This document shows, piece after piece, positions 24,759 through 33,334 of a DNA stretch of 51,999 nucleotides; position 1 is the stretch's first letter; every line of letters begins with the position of its first letter. The notes beneath the pieces are model-generated. The model saw only the letters and a program-made list of their open reading frames with translations, did not search any database and was not told the DNA's origin. The DNA comes from an uncultured Eubacteriales bacterium (GTDB lineage Bacteria > Bacillota > Clostridia > Peptostreptococcales > Anaerovoracaceae), in assembly GCA_902776285.1 (NCBI GenBank), contig CACYPK010000012.1, positions 1-51,999 of the forward strand. The letters run 5' to 3'. Made by a program: the position numbers and the translations under genes.

Positions 24759-26135
24759 ATGGTAAAGAAGGCAAAAACAGTATTCATGTGCACCGAGTGC
24801 GGCAACGAGTATACGGCCTGGCAGGGCCGCTGCTCTTTTTGCGGCTCGTGGAACACCATAGTGGAGCAAAAAATAGCGCCTCTCGAGGACAGCAAGGACG
24901 ACACCCGCAGAAGACTGGGAGGCGAAGCCCGTCCCGTCAGGCTCGGCAGCGTCGGCACGCATGAACACGCACGCATGAGCTCGGGCATATCCGAACTTGA
25001 CCGCGTGCTCGGAGGCGGCATAGTTCCGGGATCCCTCACGCTTATATCCGGTGAACCCGGCATAGGCAAGTCGACTCTCATCGCTCAGATGGCGGGCAGG
25101 GTAGCGGACAGCTTCGGCCCCGTCCTTTATGTGAGCGGAGAGGAATCCGGCGAGCAGGTCAAACTCAGGGCGGACCGCGTGCTCGGAAAGATCAGCGATT
25201 CGCTCTACATATATCCCGAGACCAACATCGAAAACATCATGGCGGCCTGCGATGAGATCAGGCCGTGCCTGCTCATAGTCGATTCGATACAGACCATGTA
25301 CTCGGCGTCCGCCGACTCGGTAGCCGGAAGCCTCACTCAGATAAGGGAGTGCTCGGGACAGCTTATAAGGTACGCCAAGAACAACCACGTGCCTGTCTTC
25401 ATAGTGGCGCACGTCACAAAGTCGGGCGATCTTGCCGGGCCGAAGACCATAGAACACATGGTAGACACCGTTCTGAGCTTCAGCGGTGAGCGCGACAGAG
25501 ACCTCAGGATACTGCGCTCGTTCAAGAACCGCTTCGGCACCACGGACGAGATAGGCGCGTTCAGGATGACATCCGAAGGAATGATCGAGGTGCCCGACCT
25601 CAGCGGAAGCCTCATTGAGAGCAGCGCCTGCGAAGAAGGCTCGGTCATATCGGCGGTCTACGAAGGAAGCCGGCCGGTGTTCTTTGAGATACAGGCGTTG
25701 GTGAGCCGCGCTAACGTGGGATTTGCGCGCAGGACGGCAATAGGGATAAGTCAGAACCGCCTCAGCATGATACTCGCGGTGCTCGAGAAAAAGGCGGGGC
25801 TGAACCTGCTCGATTACGACGTGTACGTGAACGTAGTGGGAGGCATGAACACGGGCAGCACTTCTACGGATCTGGCTGTCGCTCTCGCGATCTACAGCTC
25901 TTTCAAGAGCAGGCAGTCATCGCGCAGAACAGTGACCGTCGGAGAGGTAGGTCTGACCGGAAACCTCCGCTCGGTACCGAATGCCGACAGGATAATACAG
26001 GAAGCCGTGAGGCTGGGTTACGAGGCTGTCATACTGCCGGAAAACAACGCCAGGCAATACCGTGGAGACGCTGATATCAGAGTTATGGGAGCCGCCAATA
26101 TAAGCGACGCTATACGCGCCTGGCTCTCCAACTGA
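24759..26135 (+). CDS. radA: DNA repair protein RadA (Sms)
   Basis: 458 residues. The N-terminal zinc finger is CTECGNEYTAWQGRCSFCGSW (four Cys) in outline. The RecA-like ATPase has Walker A GEPGIGKST (~100), Walker B LLIVDSIQT and the RadA-specific KNRFG motif (~250). The C-terminal Lon-protease-like domain is recognisable from VNVVGGMNTGSTSTDLAVAL. RadA promotes branch migration in recombination. The start is 8 nt after the kinase stop, so it may share that transcript. A strong terminator follows. Confidence 0.96.
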   Translation: MVKKAKTVFMCTECGNEYTAWQGRCSFCGSWNTIVEQKIAPLEDSKDDTRRRLGGEARPVRLGSVGTHEHARMSSGISELDRVLGGGIVPGSLTLISGEPGIGKSTLIAQMAGRVADSFGPVLYVSGEESGEQVKLRADRVLGKISDSLYIYPETNIENIMAACDEIRPCLLIVDSIQTMYSASADSVAGSLTQIRECSGQLIRYAKNNHVPVFIVAHVTKSGDLAGPKTIEHMVDTVLSFSGERDRDLRILRSFKNRFGTTDEIGAFRMTSEGMIEVPDLSGSLIESSACEEGSVISAVYEGSRPVFFEIQALVSRANVGFARRTAIGISQNRLSMILAVLEKKAGLNLLDYDVYVNVVGGMNTGSTSTDLAVALAIYSSFKSRQSSRRTVTVGEVGLTGNLRSVPNADRIIQEAVRLGYEAVILPENNARQYRGDADIRVMGAANISDAIRAWLSN

Positions 26136-26162
26136 TAAACGCTTTTGGCCGATCATAAAAAC

Positions 26163-26196
26163 AATGCCTGCCCGTAAACGGGCAGGCATTTTGATT
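26163..26196 (+). terminator. Rho-independent terminator after radA
   Basis: AATGCCTGCCCG (26163-26174) pairs perfectly with CGGGCAGGCATT (26179-26190) around TAAA; TTGATT follows. Confidence 0.85.
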
Positions 26197-26211
26197 GATG
26201 ACTTATTATAG

Positions 26212-26240
26212 TTGACAAGTATATATGCTGGTGATAATAT
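26212..26240 (+). promoter_or_regulatory. Promoter P1 upstream of carD
   Basis: Perfect TTGACA (26212-26217), 17-nt spacer, TAATAT (26235-26240) with TG one base before it. This is a strong sigma-A-type match. Confidence 0.75.
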
Positions 26241-26257
26241 TACATATTTATTTTTGT

Positions 26258-26286
26258 TTGATTTTTGGTGCAAAGGCGGCTATAAT
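26258..26286 (+). promoter_or_regulatory. Promoter P2 upstream of carD
   Basis: TTGATT (26258-26263), 17-nt spacer, perfect TATAAT (26281-26286). It lies 26 nt before the carD start and 46 nt downstream of P1, so carD seems to have tandem promoters. Confidence 0.65.
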
Positions 26287-26311
26287 CATAGTGTAAAAGG
26301 AGGAGACTGTC

Positions 26312-26785
26312 GTGTTCAAGATCGGCGACTACATTGTATATCCGATGTACGGAGCGGGCATCATTACCGAGATCGTCGAAAAGGATTTTCTCGGTGAGAT
26401 GCGCACGTATTATAATGTGTCGCTTCCTTATTGCCGCATGGAAGCCTCCGTCCCCGTGGACAACTGCGAGAAGCTGGGTGTCAGGCCTATTATTGACCCC
26501 GGACGCATAGAAGAGGTCATGGAAGTGCTCAAAGGAGAAACTGAGCCCATGAACCCTAACTGGAACAAACGATACCGTGAGAACACCGAGAGATTGCAGA
26601 CAGGAGACATCCTGGAGGTGGCGGCGGTAGTCAGGAATCTCGTCAGGACGGACAGAAAGAAACCGCTTTCCACCGGGGAGAAAAAACTCCTCAGCACGGC
26701 CAAGCAGATACTTGAGAGCGAACTCATCTACTCGGGCGGCTACACAATGGAAGAAGCAGACGGGATGGTCGAATCCAACATATAG
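26312..26785 (+). CDS. CarD/CdnL-family transcriptional regulator
   Basis: 157 residues. The N-terminal ~60 residues are the Tudor-like RNA-polymerase-interacting domain (FKIGDYIVYPMYGAGIITEI, then YYNVSLPY), which in this family contacts the RNAP beta subunit lobe. The rest is a helical DNA-binding domain (LSTGEKKLLSTAKQILESEL). CarD proteins stabilise open promoter complexes, often at rRNA and stress genes. The start is GTG 26312, preceded by AAAAGGAGGAG. Two promoters precede it. ispDF follows after 136 nt. Confidence 0.92.
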   Translation: MFKIGDYIVYPMYGAGIITEIVEKDFLGEMRTYYNVSLPYCRMEASVPVDNCEKLGVRPIIDPGRIEEVMEVLKGETEPMNPNWNKRYRENTERLQTGDILEVAAVVRNLVRTDRKKPLSTGEKKLLSTAKQILESELIYSGGYTMEEADGMVESNI

Positions 26786-26921
26786 CAGGGGCTAGATAAA
26801 GGATCGGCCATTTACATTGGAAAAAGAATATTTGGTGAAATCCATTGCAGAAGACATTGCGTAGGATTATAGTATAAGACCGTTGAAGAAGATCGCAGAA
26901 GGTCGCAGCAGAAAAGACTTT

Positions 26922-28169
26922 ATGGTAGAGAACATTTCTAACTGGATATGCACAGTCATAGTTGCAGCCGGCCAAGGCACGCGCATGGGAATCGATGTGC
27001 CGAAGCAGCTGTTTCCTTTTGGTGGCTCGACTGTGCTCGGGACCGCGATAAAAGCATTTACATCTCTTGACTATATTGATAAGGTCTACGTCGTTTCACC
27101 GGAGGACGGCTCTCTTGACGAGATATATGAAGAGATCACGGCGGAGTGTGAAAGGGTGACCGGCAGGGAACCGGGGAGCATAGCGGTCGTCCGGGGAGGA
27201 GCGACAAGAGCGGACTCTGTCAGGGAAGGCATCAAAGCAGCTTCGTCCGACGCAAAAGAGGCAGGTATAGATGAGGACGACGCGATCGTACTCATACATG
27301 ATGCCGCGAGGCCGGGTATCAGCGAGGAGATCATAAGGCGCAACATCGATACCATGAAACGCTGCAGGGCGGTATGCACCGCGCTGCCTTCGAGCGACTC
27401 CACGCGCATGATCAATATCGAAAAACCTGAATATGTCACAGAATTGGCATTGAAAGAATCTATAACATATCCTATAATGAACACTAACGTTGTCAGGAGG
27501 GAACTTATCTACAGGACCCAGACACCGCAGACTTTCAGGCTTTCCGACATTGTGAAGGCTCATGAGCGAGCGGTGCGTGACGGCTATTCTGCCACAGATG
27601 ACGCAATGGTCGCGGAATATGCCGGCATAAGCGTGGCTCTGGTAGAAGGCTCGACTGCAAATTACAAGATAACCACCAGAGAGGATATCCAAATGACTTG
27701 CAAAACAGGTATCGGATATGATGTACACAGACTTGTCCCGGGGAGACCCCTTATACTCTGCGGGACCCCGATCCCCAGCAATCTCGGGCTGGACGGACAT
27801 TCAGACGCGGATGTAGCTGTACACGCTCTGATGGACGCACTGCTCGGGGCAGCGGGACTGGGAGATATAGGAAAGCATTTCCCTGATACCGATGAGAAAT
27901 ATAAAGGCGCCGATTCGATGAAGCTTCTGGCTGAAGTCAAAGGCATGCTGGGCAACGTGAGGATCGTGAACGTAGATGTCGTGATCATCGCCCAGGCTCC
28001 GAAGCTGTCGCCTTATATGGAACAAATGAAGCACAATTTATCGAACACACTCGGGATACCTGAAAGCGCCGTAAATGTGAAGGCGACTACGGAAGAAGGA
28101 CTCGGGTTCACAGGCAGGGGAGAAGGCATGGCGGCCATGGCCACTGCCGCAATAGAAGGGAGTTTTTAA
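26922..28169 (+). CDS. ispDF: Bifunctional IspD-IspF enzyme of the MEP isoprenoid pathway
   Basis: 415 residues. Residues ~1-255 are IspD (2-C-methyl-D-erythritol 4-phosphate cytidylyltransferase): [45 protein letters not shown]. Residues ~258-415 are IspF (2-C-methyl-D-erythritol 2,4-cyclodiphosphate synthase): [43 protein letters not shown] and the C-terminal [17 protein letters not shown]. The IspF part begins with its own Met (27693) but the frame is continuous. The middle-step enzyme IspE is not in the window. I chose ATG 26922; a TTG at 26883 is possible. proS starts 3 nt after the stop. Confidence 0.9.
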   Translation: MVENISNWICTVIVAAGQGTRMGIDVPKQLFPFGGSTVLGTAIKAFTSLDYIDKVYVVSPEDGSLDEIYEEITAECERVTGREPGSIAVVRGGATRADSVREGIKAASSDAKEAGIDEDDAIVLIHDAARPGISEEIIRRNIDTMKRCRAVCTALPSSDSTRMINIEKPEYVTELALKESITYPIMNTNVVRRELIYRTQTPQTFRLSDIVKAHERAVRDGYSATDDAMVAEYAGISVALVEGSTANYKITTREDIQMTCKTGIGYDVHRLVPGRPLILCGTPIPSNLGLDGHSDADVAVHALMDALLGAAGLGDIGKHFPDTDEKYKGADSMKLLAEVKGMLGNVRIVNVDVVIIAQAPKLSPYMEQMKHNLSNTLGIPESAVNVKATTEEGLGFTGRGEGMAAMATAAIEGSF

Positions 28170-28171
28170 AA

Positions 28172-29950
28172 ATGAGATTATCCAAGAACCATCTTAAGAC
28201 GCTCAGAGAGGCACCGTCCGACGCCGTGCTTGAGAGCCATAAACTGCTTGTAAGAGCAAACATGATCAAGCAGGAAGCCGCGGGAGTCTACATGTTCCCT
28301 AAGCTGGGCTGGAGAACAGTAAGAAAAGTCGAGCAGATCGTCCGTGAAGAGATGGACTACGTCGACTGCCAGGAAATCTACATGCCGCACATCAACCCTG
28401 CCGAACTCTGGAAGGAGACGGGCAGATGGTACGCGTACGGCCCTGAGCTTTGGAGAATACAGGACAGGAACGGCAACGACTTCATACTTAACCCTACATG
28501 CGAAGAGATCTTCACCGATTTCGTCCGCAAGGAGTGGTCATCGTATAAAGAGCTTCCGTTCTCGCTCTATCACATACAGTTCAAGTACAGAGACGAGTCG
28601 CGTCCGAGATACGGACTCCTGAGAACAAGAGAGTTCATCATGAAGGACGCCTATACATTCGACGCCACGGAAGAAGATCTGAACGTCGCTTACATGAGGC
28701 AGTATCACGCGTACGAGAAGATCTTCACTCGTATGGATCTTGACTACAGGATCGTAGAGGCTGACAACGGCCCTATCGGCGGAAGCAAGTCACATGAGTT
28801 CTCGGCTCTCTCCGACTGGGGCGAGTCCGACATCCTCTACTGCGACAACTGCGGAATGGCCGCTACAGTCGAAAGAGCTGAGTGCGTAGACGACGAACCG
28901 CCTAAAGAAGAGATGCAGCCGGTACAGAAGGTGTTCACACCTGGCACAAAGACCATCGAGGACGTCTGCAACTACCTGAAGCTGCCTGTGGAGAAGTCCA
29001 TCAAGGCTCTCATGTTCACAACATATGACACAGACCTTCAGCCGAAAGACAACGTAGTGGCATTCGTCAGAGGCGACAGACAGCTCAACATGATCAAGCT
29101 GGTCAACGCTCTGAACGTGCCTGAGCACTACATCGAGTTTGCTGACGAGGATGTCACAGGCCCTATCACAGGATCCGTCGCTGGATTCACGGGCCCTATG
29201 GGACTCAAGAACTGCATCGTAGTAGTTGATACAGAGCTGGTAGGCACAGTCAACATGTGCGCCGGCGCCAATGAAGAGGACCACCACCTGACAGGAGTCT
29301 GCTACGGCAGAGACTACACAGGAGATATCGTTACGGATATCAAGACGCTCCAGGAAGGAGATCGCTGCCCGCACTGCGGAAAGCCGGTCAAGTTCAGACG
29401 CGGTATCGAGGTCGGCCAGATATTCAAGCTGGGACTCAAGTATTCCGAGAGCATGAACACTACTTTCAAGGACGAGAACGGCGAGGATCATCCGTACTGG
29501 ATGGGCTGCTACGGTGTAGGGATCACAAGATCCATGCAGGCCATAGTAGAGCAGCATCATGATGATAAGGGTATCATCTGGCCGCTGTCGGTAGCTCCGT
29601 ATCACGTGATCGTCACGGTCATCAAGCCGAATGACGAGACGCAGCTCGCGGTCGCATATGACATCGAGAAGAAACTCGAGAACATGGGCGTAGAGGTAAT
29701 GGTAGACGACCGCGATGAGAGACCGGGAGTCAAGTTCAACGACGCCGACCTCATCGGTATCCCTATCAGGATCACAGTCGGCAAGTTCGCCGGCGAGGGC
29801 AAGGTAGAGTACAAGCTGCGCCGCGAGTCAGAGCATGAGCTCGTGAGCATCGAAGACGCGATCGCTAAGGCAAAGGCTCTCGTAGACCTCGAAGGAGACG
29901 GCAGATACTTCTTCTCGAGACTGTCCGAAGAGACACTGAACGCTCACTAA
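28172..29950 (+). CDS. proS: Prolyl-tRNA synthetase (bacterial type, with editing insertion)
   Basis: 592 residues, class II synthetase. N-terminal MRLSKNHLKTLREAPSDAV, motif 1/2 region 'LNPTCEEIFTDFVRKEWSSYKELPF' in pieces, and an insertion domain (~225-405) including KSIKALMF and 'FAGEGKVE'-type segments of the YbaK-like editing module, as in the ProS1 type. Motif 3 is recognisable from GCYGVGITRSMQAIVEQ, and the anticodon-binding domain ends the protein (DDRDERPGVKFNDADLIGIP in outline). The AAGGGAG ribosome binding site lies inside the end of ispDF. A tandem-repeat tail and a terminator follow. Confidence 0.95.
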   Translation: MRLSKNHLKTLREAPSDAVLESHKLLVRANMIKQEAAGVYMFPKLGWRTVRKVEQIVREEMDYVDCQEIYMPHINPAELWKETGRWYAYGPELWRIQDRNGNDFILNPTCEEIFTDFVRKEWSSYKELPFSLYHIQFKYRDESRPRYGLLRTREFIMKDAYTFDATEEDLNVAYMRQYHAYEKIFTRMDLDYRIVEADNGPIGGSKSHEFSALSDWGESDILYCDNCGMAATVERAECVDDEPPKEEMQPVQKVFTPGTKTIEDVCNYLKLPVEKSIKALMFTTYDTDLQPKDNVVAFVRGDRQLNMIKLVNALNVPEHYIEFADEDVTGPITGSVAGFTGPMGLKNCIVVVDTELVGTVNMCAGANEEDHHLTGVCYGRDYTGDIVTDIKTLQEGDRCPHCGKPVKFRRGIEVGQIFKLGLKYSESMNTTFKDENGEDHPYWMGCYGVGITRSMQAIVEQHHDDKGIIWPLSVAPYHVIVTVIKPNDETQLAVAYDIEKKLENMGVEVMVDDRDERPGVKFNDADLIGIPIRITVGKFAGEGKVEYKLRRESEHELVSIEDAIAKAKALVDLEGDGRYFFSRLSEETLNAH

Positions 29951-30052
29951 TATCGAATGAGCGATTGCTAATAAAGCAATCACTAAATTCCGGATGGGTG
30001 ATTGCAAATAGTAAATAAGCAATCACTAATATCGATTGAGTGATCATTAATA
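29945..30052 (+). repeat. Degenerate tandem/inverted repeats after proS
   Basis: Three direct copies of a CACTAA...GATTGC...AATAAGCAAT unit begin at 29945 (overlapping the proS stop), 29981 and 30023; the last is truncated. Within the units GCGATTGC/GCAATCAC (29961-29983) and GTGATTGC/GCAATCAC (29998-30026) are inverted pairs. The spacing is irregular, unlike arrays A-C. Confidence 0.6.
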
Positions 30053-30062
30053 CTAAAAAAAT

Positions 30063-30101
30063 ACGGGCATCGGCAATAAGCAGCCGATGCCCGTTTTCTT
30101 T
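30063..30101 (+). terminator. Rho-independent terminator of proS
   Basis: ACGGGCATCGGC (30063-30074) pairs perfectly with GCCGATGCCCGT (30083-30094) around an 8-nt loop, followed by TTTCTTT. Confidence 0.9.
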
Positions 30102-30108
30102 AATCCTT

Positions 30109-30398
30109 TTACTTAAAATAAGATTTTTTCTTTTGGACTTAAGTAAAAAAGAACTTTAAGAATCGTTCCATTACTTAAAATAAAAGAATAATCTGTGATT
30201 TTAAGTAATCTTCTGATGGAATCATAAGAATTCTTACTTAAAACGTGAGATCAAACTCTGTTTTTAAGTAACAGCAGCAAAGAAAATAGTTTATATTTAC
30301 TTAAATACTTGAGATCCCTTCACGATTTTAAGTAATTGACGTCCAAATTATTCCGATTTATTACTTAAAAACCAAAGGTTCTTTTCGATTTTAAGTAA
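30109..30398 (+). repeat. Array C: five TTACTTAA/TTAAGTAA units, 38-nt units with ~25-nt spacers
   Basis: Units are 30109-30146, 30171-30208, 30234-30271, 30297-30335 and 30361-30398 (38, 38, 38, 39, 38 nt). Each opens with TTACTTAA and closes with TTAAGTAA; all ten octamers are perfect, and most extend to ten bases with AA/TT. Spacers are 24, 25, 25 and 25 nt. Start-to-start distances are 62, 63, 63 and 64. Enclosed and spacer sequences are all different. The array lies between the proS terminator and the chromate-transporter promoter, and its last half-site (30389-30398) overlaps the expected -35 position. It fills most of the 477-nt gene-free stretch 29951-30427. Confidence 0.92.
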
Positions 30399-30409
30399 AA
30401 TATCAGATT

Positions 30410-30418
30410 TGCTATAAT
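30410..30418 (+). promoter_or_regulatory. Extended -10 promoter of the chromate-transporter genes
   Basis: TGCTATAAT is a perfect extended -10. The start codon is only 10 nt past its end, so a start site at the usual distance would give a leader of a few bases at most. The -35 position is occupied by the last array C half-site. Confidence 0.65.
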
Positions 30419-30427
30419 ATAACCACT

Positions 30428-31078
30428 ATGAGTATGCTCGCGGAACTGTTTATTGTATTTTTCAAATTAGGCGCCTTCACCATAGGCGGCGGCATTGCCA
30501 TGCTCCCGCTTCTTCAGAACACACTTACAGAAGAGAAGAAGTGGTTTACGAGAGAGGAGTTCGTGGACATAGTGGCGGTTTGCCAGAGCCTGCCGGGAGT
30601 GGTGGCGATCAATATGGCTACCTATGTCGGTTATAAGAAGAAGGGCCTTTTGGGATCGGTGGTCTCTACATTCGGAGTCACCATTCCTTCGTTTGTTCTC
30701 ATACTCCTGATCGCCCGCGGAATAACCGCGCTCGGCGACAGCGGAACGGTAATGGGAGCCATGGCCGGACTCAGGGCGGCGGCGCTTGGTATGGTAGCCG
30801 TAGCGTTGATACAGCTGGCGCCGTCAGCGCTCAAAAACAAGTGGGCTGTACTGGCGGCAGTGTCTTCGTTCGTGCTCATAGCAATACTTAAGATAAACAC
30901 GGCTTACGTGATATTGCTCTTTGCCGTGATAGGGATTACCGTCACGATGATAGGCAGCCACAAGACCGCGGCCGCGGCGGCTGAGGCAGGAGGCGCTCCT
31001 TCCACAGAGAAAGACGGAGAGAACGGCAGTGCTCATTCTGCGGAGAAAGACGGAGAGGGAGGTGACGGCGAATGCTGA
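30428..31078 (+). CDS. Chromate transporter family protein, first half-subunit
   Basis: 216 residues with about six hydrophobic segments and the CHR-domain signatures FFKLGAFTIGGGIAMLPLL and VVAVCQSLPGVVAINMATYVGY-type sequence (in parts 'CQSLPGVVAINMATYVG'). It is a single-domain (short-chain) CHR protein encoded next to a second one; together they correspond to the two halves of long ChrA. The C-terminal tail (~180-216) has a hydrophilic direct repeat around EKDGE. No Shine-Dalgarno sequence precedes the ATG (see the promoter). Chromate may not be the physiological substrate in an anaerobe; other anions are possible. Confidence 0.88.
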   Translation: MSMLAELFIVFFKLGAFTIGGGIAMLPLLQNTLTEEKKWFTREEFVDIVAVCQSLPGVVAINMATYVGYKKKGLLGSVVSTFGVTIPSFVLILLIARGITALGDSGTVMGAMAGLRAAALGMVAVALIQLAPSALKNKWAVLAAVSSFVLIAILKINTAYVILLFAVIGITVTMIGSHKTAAAAAEAGGAPSTEKDGENGSAHSAEKDGEGGDGEC

Positions 31079-31680
31079 TAATTCGACTCTTCCTCAGTTT
31101 CTTCAAGGTCGGACTCCTGGGGTTTGGCGGCGGTCTGGCGATAGTCAGGCTGATATACGACAGCATACAGCCTTTCATCGACATGAGTCAGGAGACCTTC
31201 GCTAACATAGTAGCGATATCCCAGATAACTCCCGGACCTCTTGCGGTCAACACGGCGACCTATGTGGGCTATGAAGCCGCGGGCTTCCCGGGCGCGCTGG
31301 CCGCGACTTTCGGAGTCATACTGCCGGCCTTCTGCATAGTCAGTATAGTCTGCAGGACGATACAGAAGTTCAGGGACAGCAAGATAGTCAACGGGATGCT
31401 GTCGGGCATCAGGCCGGCGACCATGGGTCTCATAGGAGCGGCGGCCGCTACGCTTGTAAAGCCTTCTTTGGCCGGAGCGGGGAGACTGGGCAGCGGATTG
31501 CTCCCGAAACTCGGAGCGGATGCGGGCAGCGGTCTGTTTGCAGTGATTTCAGGCTCGCCAGTTGACATTATTTCTGTTATCATATTAATCGCAACAGTAG
31601 TGCTTATAGCAAAGTATAAAAAGAGCCCGTTCCTGGTCCTGATCATTATGGGATGTATAGGAGCGGTTCTCGGAGTTTAG
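31072..31680 (+). CDS. Chromate transporter family protein, second half-subunit
   Basis: 202 residues, single CHR domain: [20 protein letters not shown] at the N-terminus and [20 protein letters not shown] after the first hydrophobic pair, with about six hydrophobic segments. The start overlaps the end of the first half-subunit gene by 7 nt, which implies coupled translation and a heteromeric complex. A GGAGGTGACGG block lies just before the ATG. The second half is moderately diverged from the first. Confidence 0.88.
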   Translation: MLIIRLFLSFFKVGLLGFGGGLAIVRLIYDSIQPFIDMSQETFANIVAISQITPGPLAVNTATYVGYEAAGFPGALAATFGVILPAFCIVSIVCRTIQKFRDSKIVNGMLSGIRPATMGLIGAAAATLVKPSLAGAGRLGSGLLPKLGADAGSGLFAVISGSPVDIISVIILIATVVLIAKYKKSPFLVLIIMGCIGAVLGV

Positions 31681-31753
31681 AAATAAGCGGTGCACACACA
31701 CCCTTTACAGGGCGCGGGGCACTGTCCCGTCCCATAAACAAATAGGAGGAAAC

Positions 31754-33154
31754 ATGCAAGTTTACAACACGCTTACTAACAGGAAAGAAGAATTCGTACC
31801 GATCGAGCCGGGCAAGGTCAGGATGTATGTCTGCGGACCTACGGTCTACAATTTCTTTCACATAGGAAACGCCAGACCGTTCGTGGTGTTCGATACGCTC
31901 AGAAGGTACTTCAAATACAGAGGCTACGAGGTCAAGTTCGTGCAGAACTTTACCGACGTGGATGACAAGATCATCAACAGGGCCAAGGAGGAGGGCATCA
32001 GCGCTCCTGAAGTCTCCGAGAAATACATCAAGGAGTACTTCAACGACGCGGAGGCGCTTGGCGTTCTGAAGGCCGACGTGCATCCTAAAGTCTCGGAGCA
32101 CATCCCTGAGATCATAGAGTTCGTTCAGACCCTGATAGACAAGGGTTACGCTTACGAGGCGGACGGCGACGTCTATTATTCGACTCGCAAGTTCCCTGAA
32201 TACGGCAAACTGTCGGGACAGAACATCGACGATCTTGAGAGCGGCGCCCGCATCGCGATAGGTGAGGTCAAGGAGGATCCGCTGGACTTCGCGCTGTGGA
32301 AGGCCCGCAAAGAGGAATCCGAGATCGCTTGGGAGTCGCCTTGGGGGATGGGCAGACCGGGATGGCACATCGAGTGCTCCACAATGGCCAAGAAGCACCT
32401 CGGCGAGACCATCGACATCCACGGCGGTGGACAGGATCTTACGTTCCCGCACCATGAAAACGAGATCGCGCAGTCAGAGGCGTGCAACGGTGTTCCGTTC
32501 GCGCATTACTGGATGCATAACGGATATATAAACGTAGACGGAAAGAAGATGTCGAAATCGCTCAACAACTTCTTCACGGTCAGAGACATTCGCGAACAGT
32601 ACAGCGGCGACGTCATCAGGTTCTTCCTGCTGAGCGGCCACTACAGAAGCCCTATCAATTTCTCGGACGCGCTCATGGAGCAGTCGAAGCAGGGCTACGA
32701 GAGGATCGCGACAGCGATCGAGACGCTCGAGTTCCTGAAGACCAACGGCAGCGACGAGGCTATGGCGGATGAGGCGGCAAAGATCGCTTCGCTCGATCAG
32801 TACAGGGACAAGTTCATCGAGGCGATGGACGATGACCTCAACACAGCTGACGGCATCGCGGCTATTTTCGAACTCGTTTCGGAGATCAACCTCGACGTTA
32901 AGGATGGCGCTTCGAAGTCGTTCGCTGAGGAAGCCCTCAAGAGGATCAAGGAACTGACTGATGTTCTGGGTCTCTTTGGCGGAGAGGATGAAGAGGAAGG
33001 TCTGGGTGACGATATTCAGGCGCTCATAGACGAGAGACAGGCCGCGCGCAAGGAAAAGAACTGGGCGCGCGCAGATGAGATCAGAGACCAGCTGGCTGCC
33101 ATGGGCATCACGCTCAAGGATACGCCGCAGGGTGTACAGGTAATCAGAAACTGA
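31754..33154 (+). CDS. cysS: Cysteinyl-tRNA synthetase
   Basis: 466 residues, class I synthetase. The zinc site begins with Cys28 in [20 protein letters not shown], which also holds the HIGN signature; the other ligands are in WHIECSTMA and [19 protein letters not shown]. The KMSKS loop is [11 protein letters not shown] (~265). The C-terminal region includes a helical bundle and [25 protein letters not shown] precedes the start. The 73-nt gap before it shows a small GC hairpin near 31717-31733 but no T-box. A structured element follows the gene. Confidence 0.96.
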   Translation: MQVYNTLTNRKEEFVPIEPGKVRMYVCGPTVYNFFHIGNARPFVVFDTLRRYFKYRGYEVKFVQNFTDVDDKIINRAKEEGISAPEVSEKYIKEYFNDAEALGVLKADVHPKVSEHIPEIIEFVQTLIDKGYAYEADGDVYYSTRKFPEYGKLSGQNIDDLESGARIAIGEVKEDPLDFALWKARKEESEIAWESPWGMGRPGWHIECSTMAKKHLGETIDIHGGGQDLTFPHHENEIAQSEACNGVPFAHYWMHNGYINVDGKKMSKSLNNFFTVRDIREQYSGDVIRFFLLSGHYRSPINFSDALMEQSKQGYERIATAIETLEFLKTNGSDEAMADEAAKIASLDQYRDKFIEAMDDDLNTADGIAAIFELVSEINLDVKDGASKSFAEEALKRIKELTDVLGLFGGEDEEEGLGDDIQALIDERQAARKEKNWARADEIRDQLAAMGITLKDTPQGVQVIRN

Positions 33155-33165
33155 TCGCAAACAGT

Positions 33166-33312
33166 GGCGGCGATAGTATATCCCTTGCGGAGTACGGCTC
33201 CCGCCTCGTGCGGCTTAACGCAGCGGTACTAAGCTCTGTCTGCGCCTCCAGCTTGCCAGTCGCTAAGTGCCGGCTACCGCAAAGCCTCCGCGCGGGACAT
33301 ACTATCGCCGCC
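33166..33312 (+). repeat. Interspersed structured element, copy 2
   Basis: Outer arms GGCGGCGATAGTAT and ATACTATCGCCGCC are perfectly complementary (14 bp), continue after one mismatch with TCCC/GGGA, then GCGGA/TCCGC, a GTAC bulge and GGCT/AGCC. The core has GCAGCGGTACTAAGCTCTG and TCGCTAAGTGCCGGCTACCG. It lies between cysS and thyA in the same orientation as both, ending 22 nt before the thyA start. Confidence 0.82.
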
Positions 33313-33334
33313 CTATTATCCAAATACACTAATT

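Noticed and set aside
30109..30398. Array C as a run of integron attC sites or intrinsic terminators
   Set aside because: There are no gene cassettes or integrase gene, no GTT/AAC core sites, and the stems are A/T-only without T-tails matched to gene ends.
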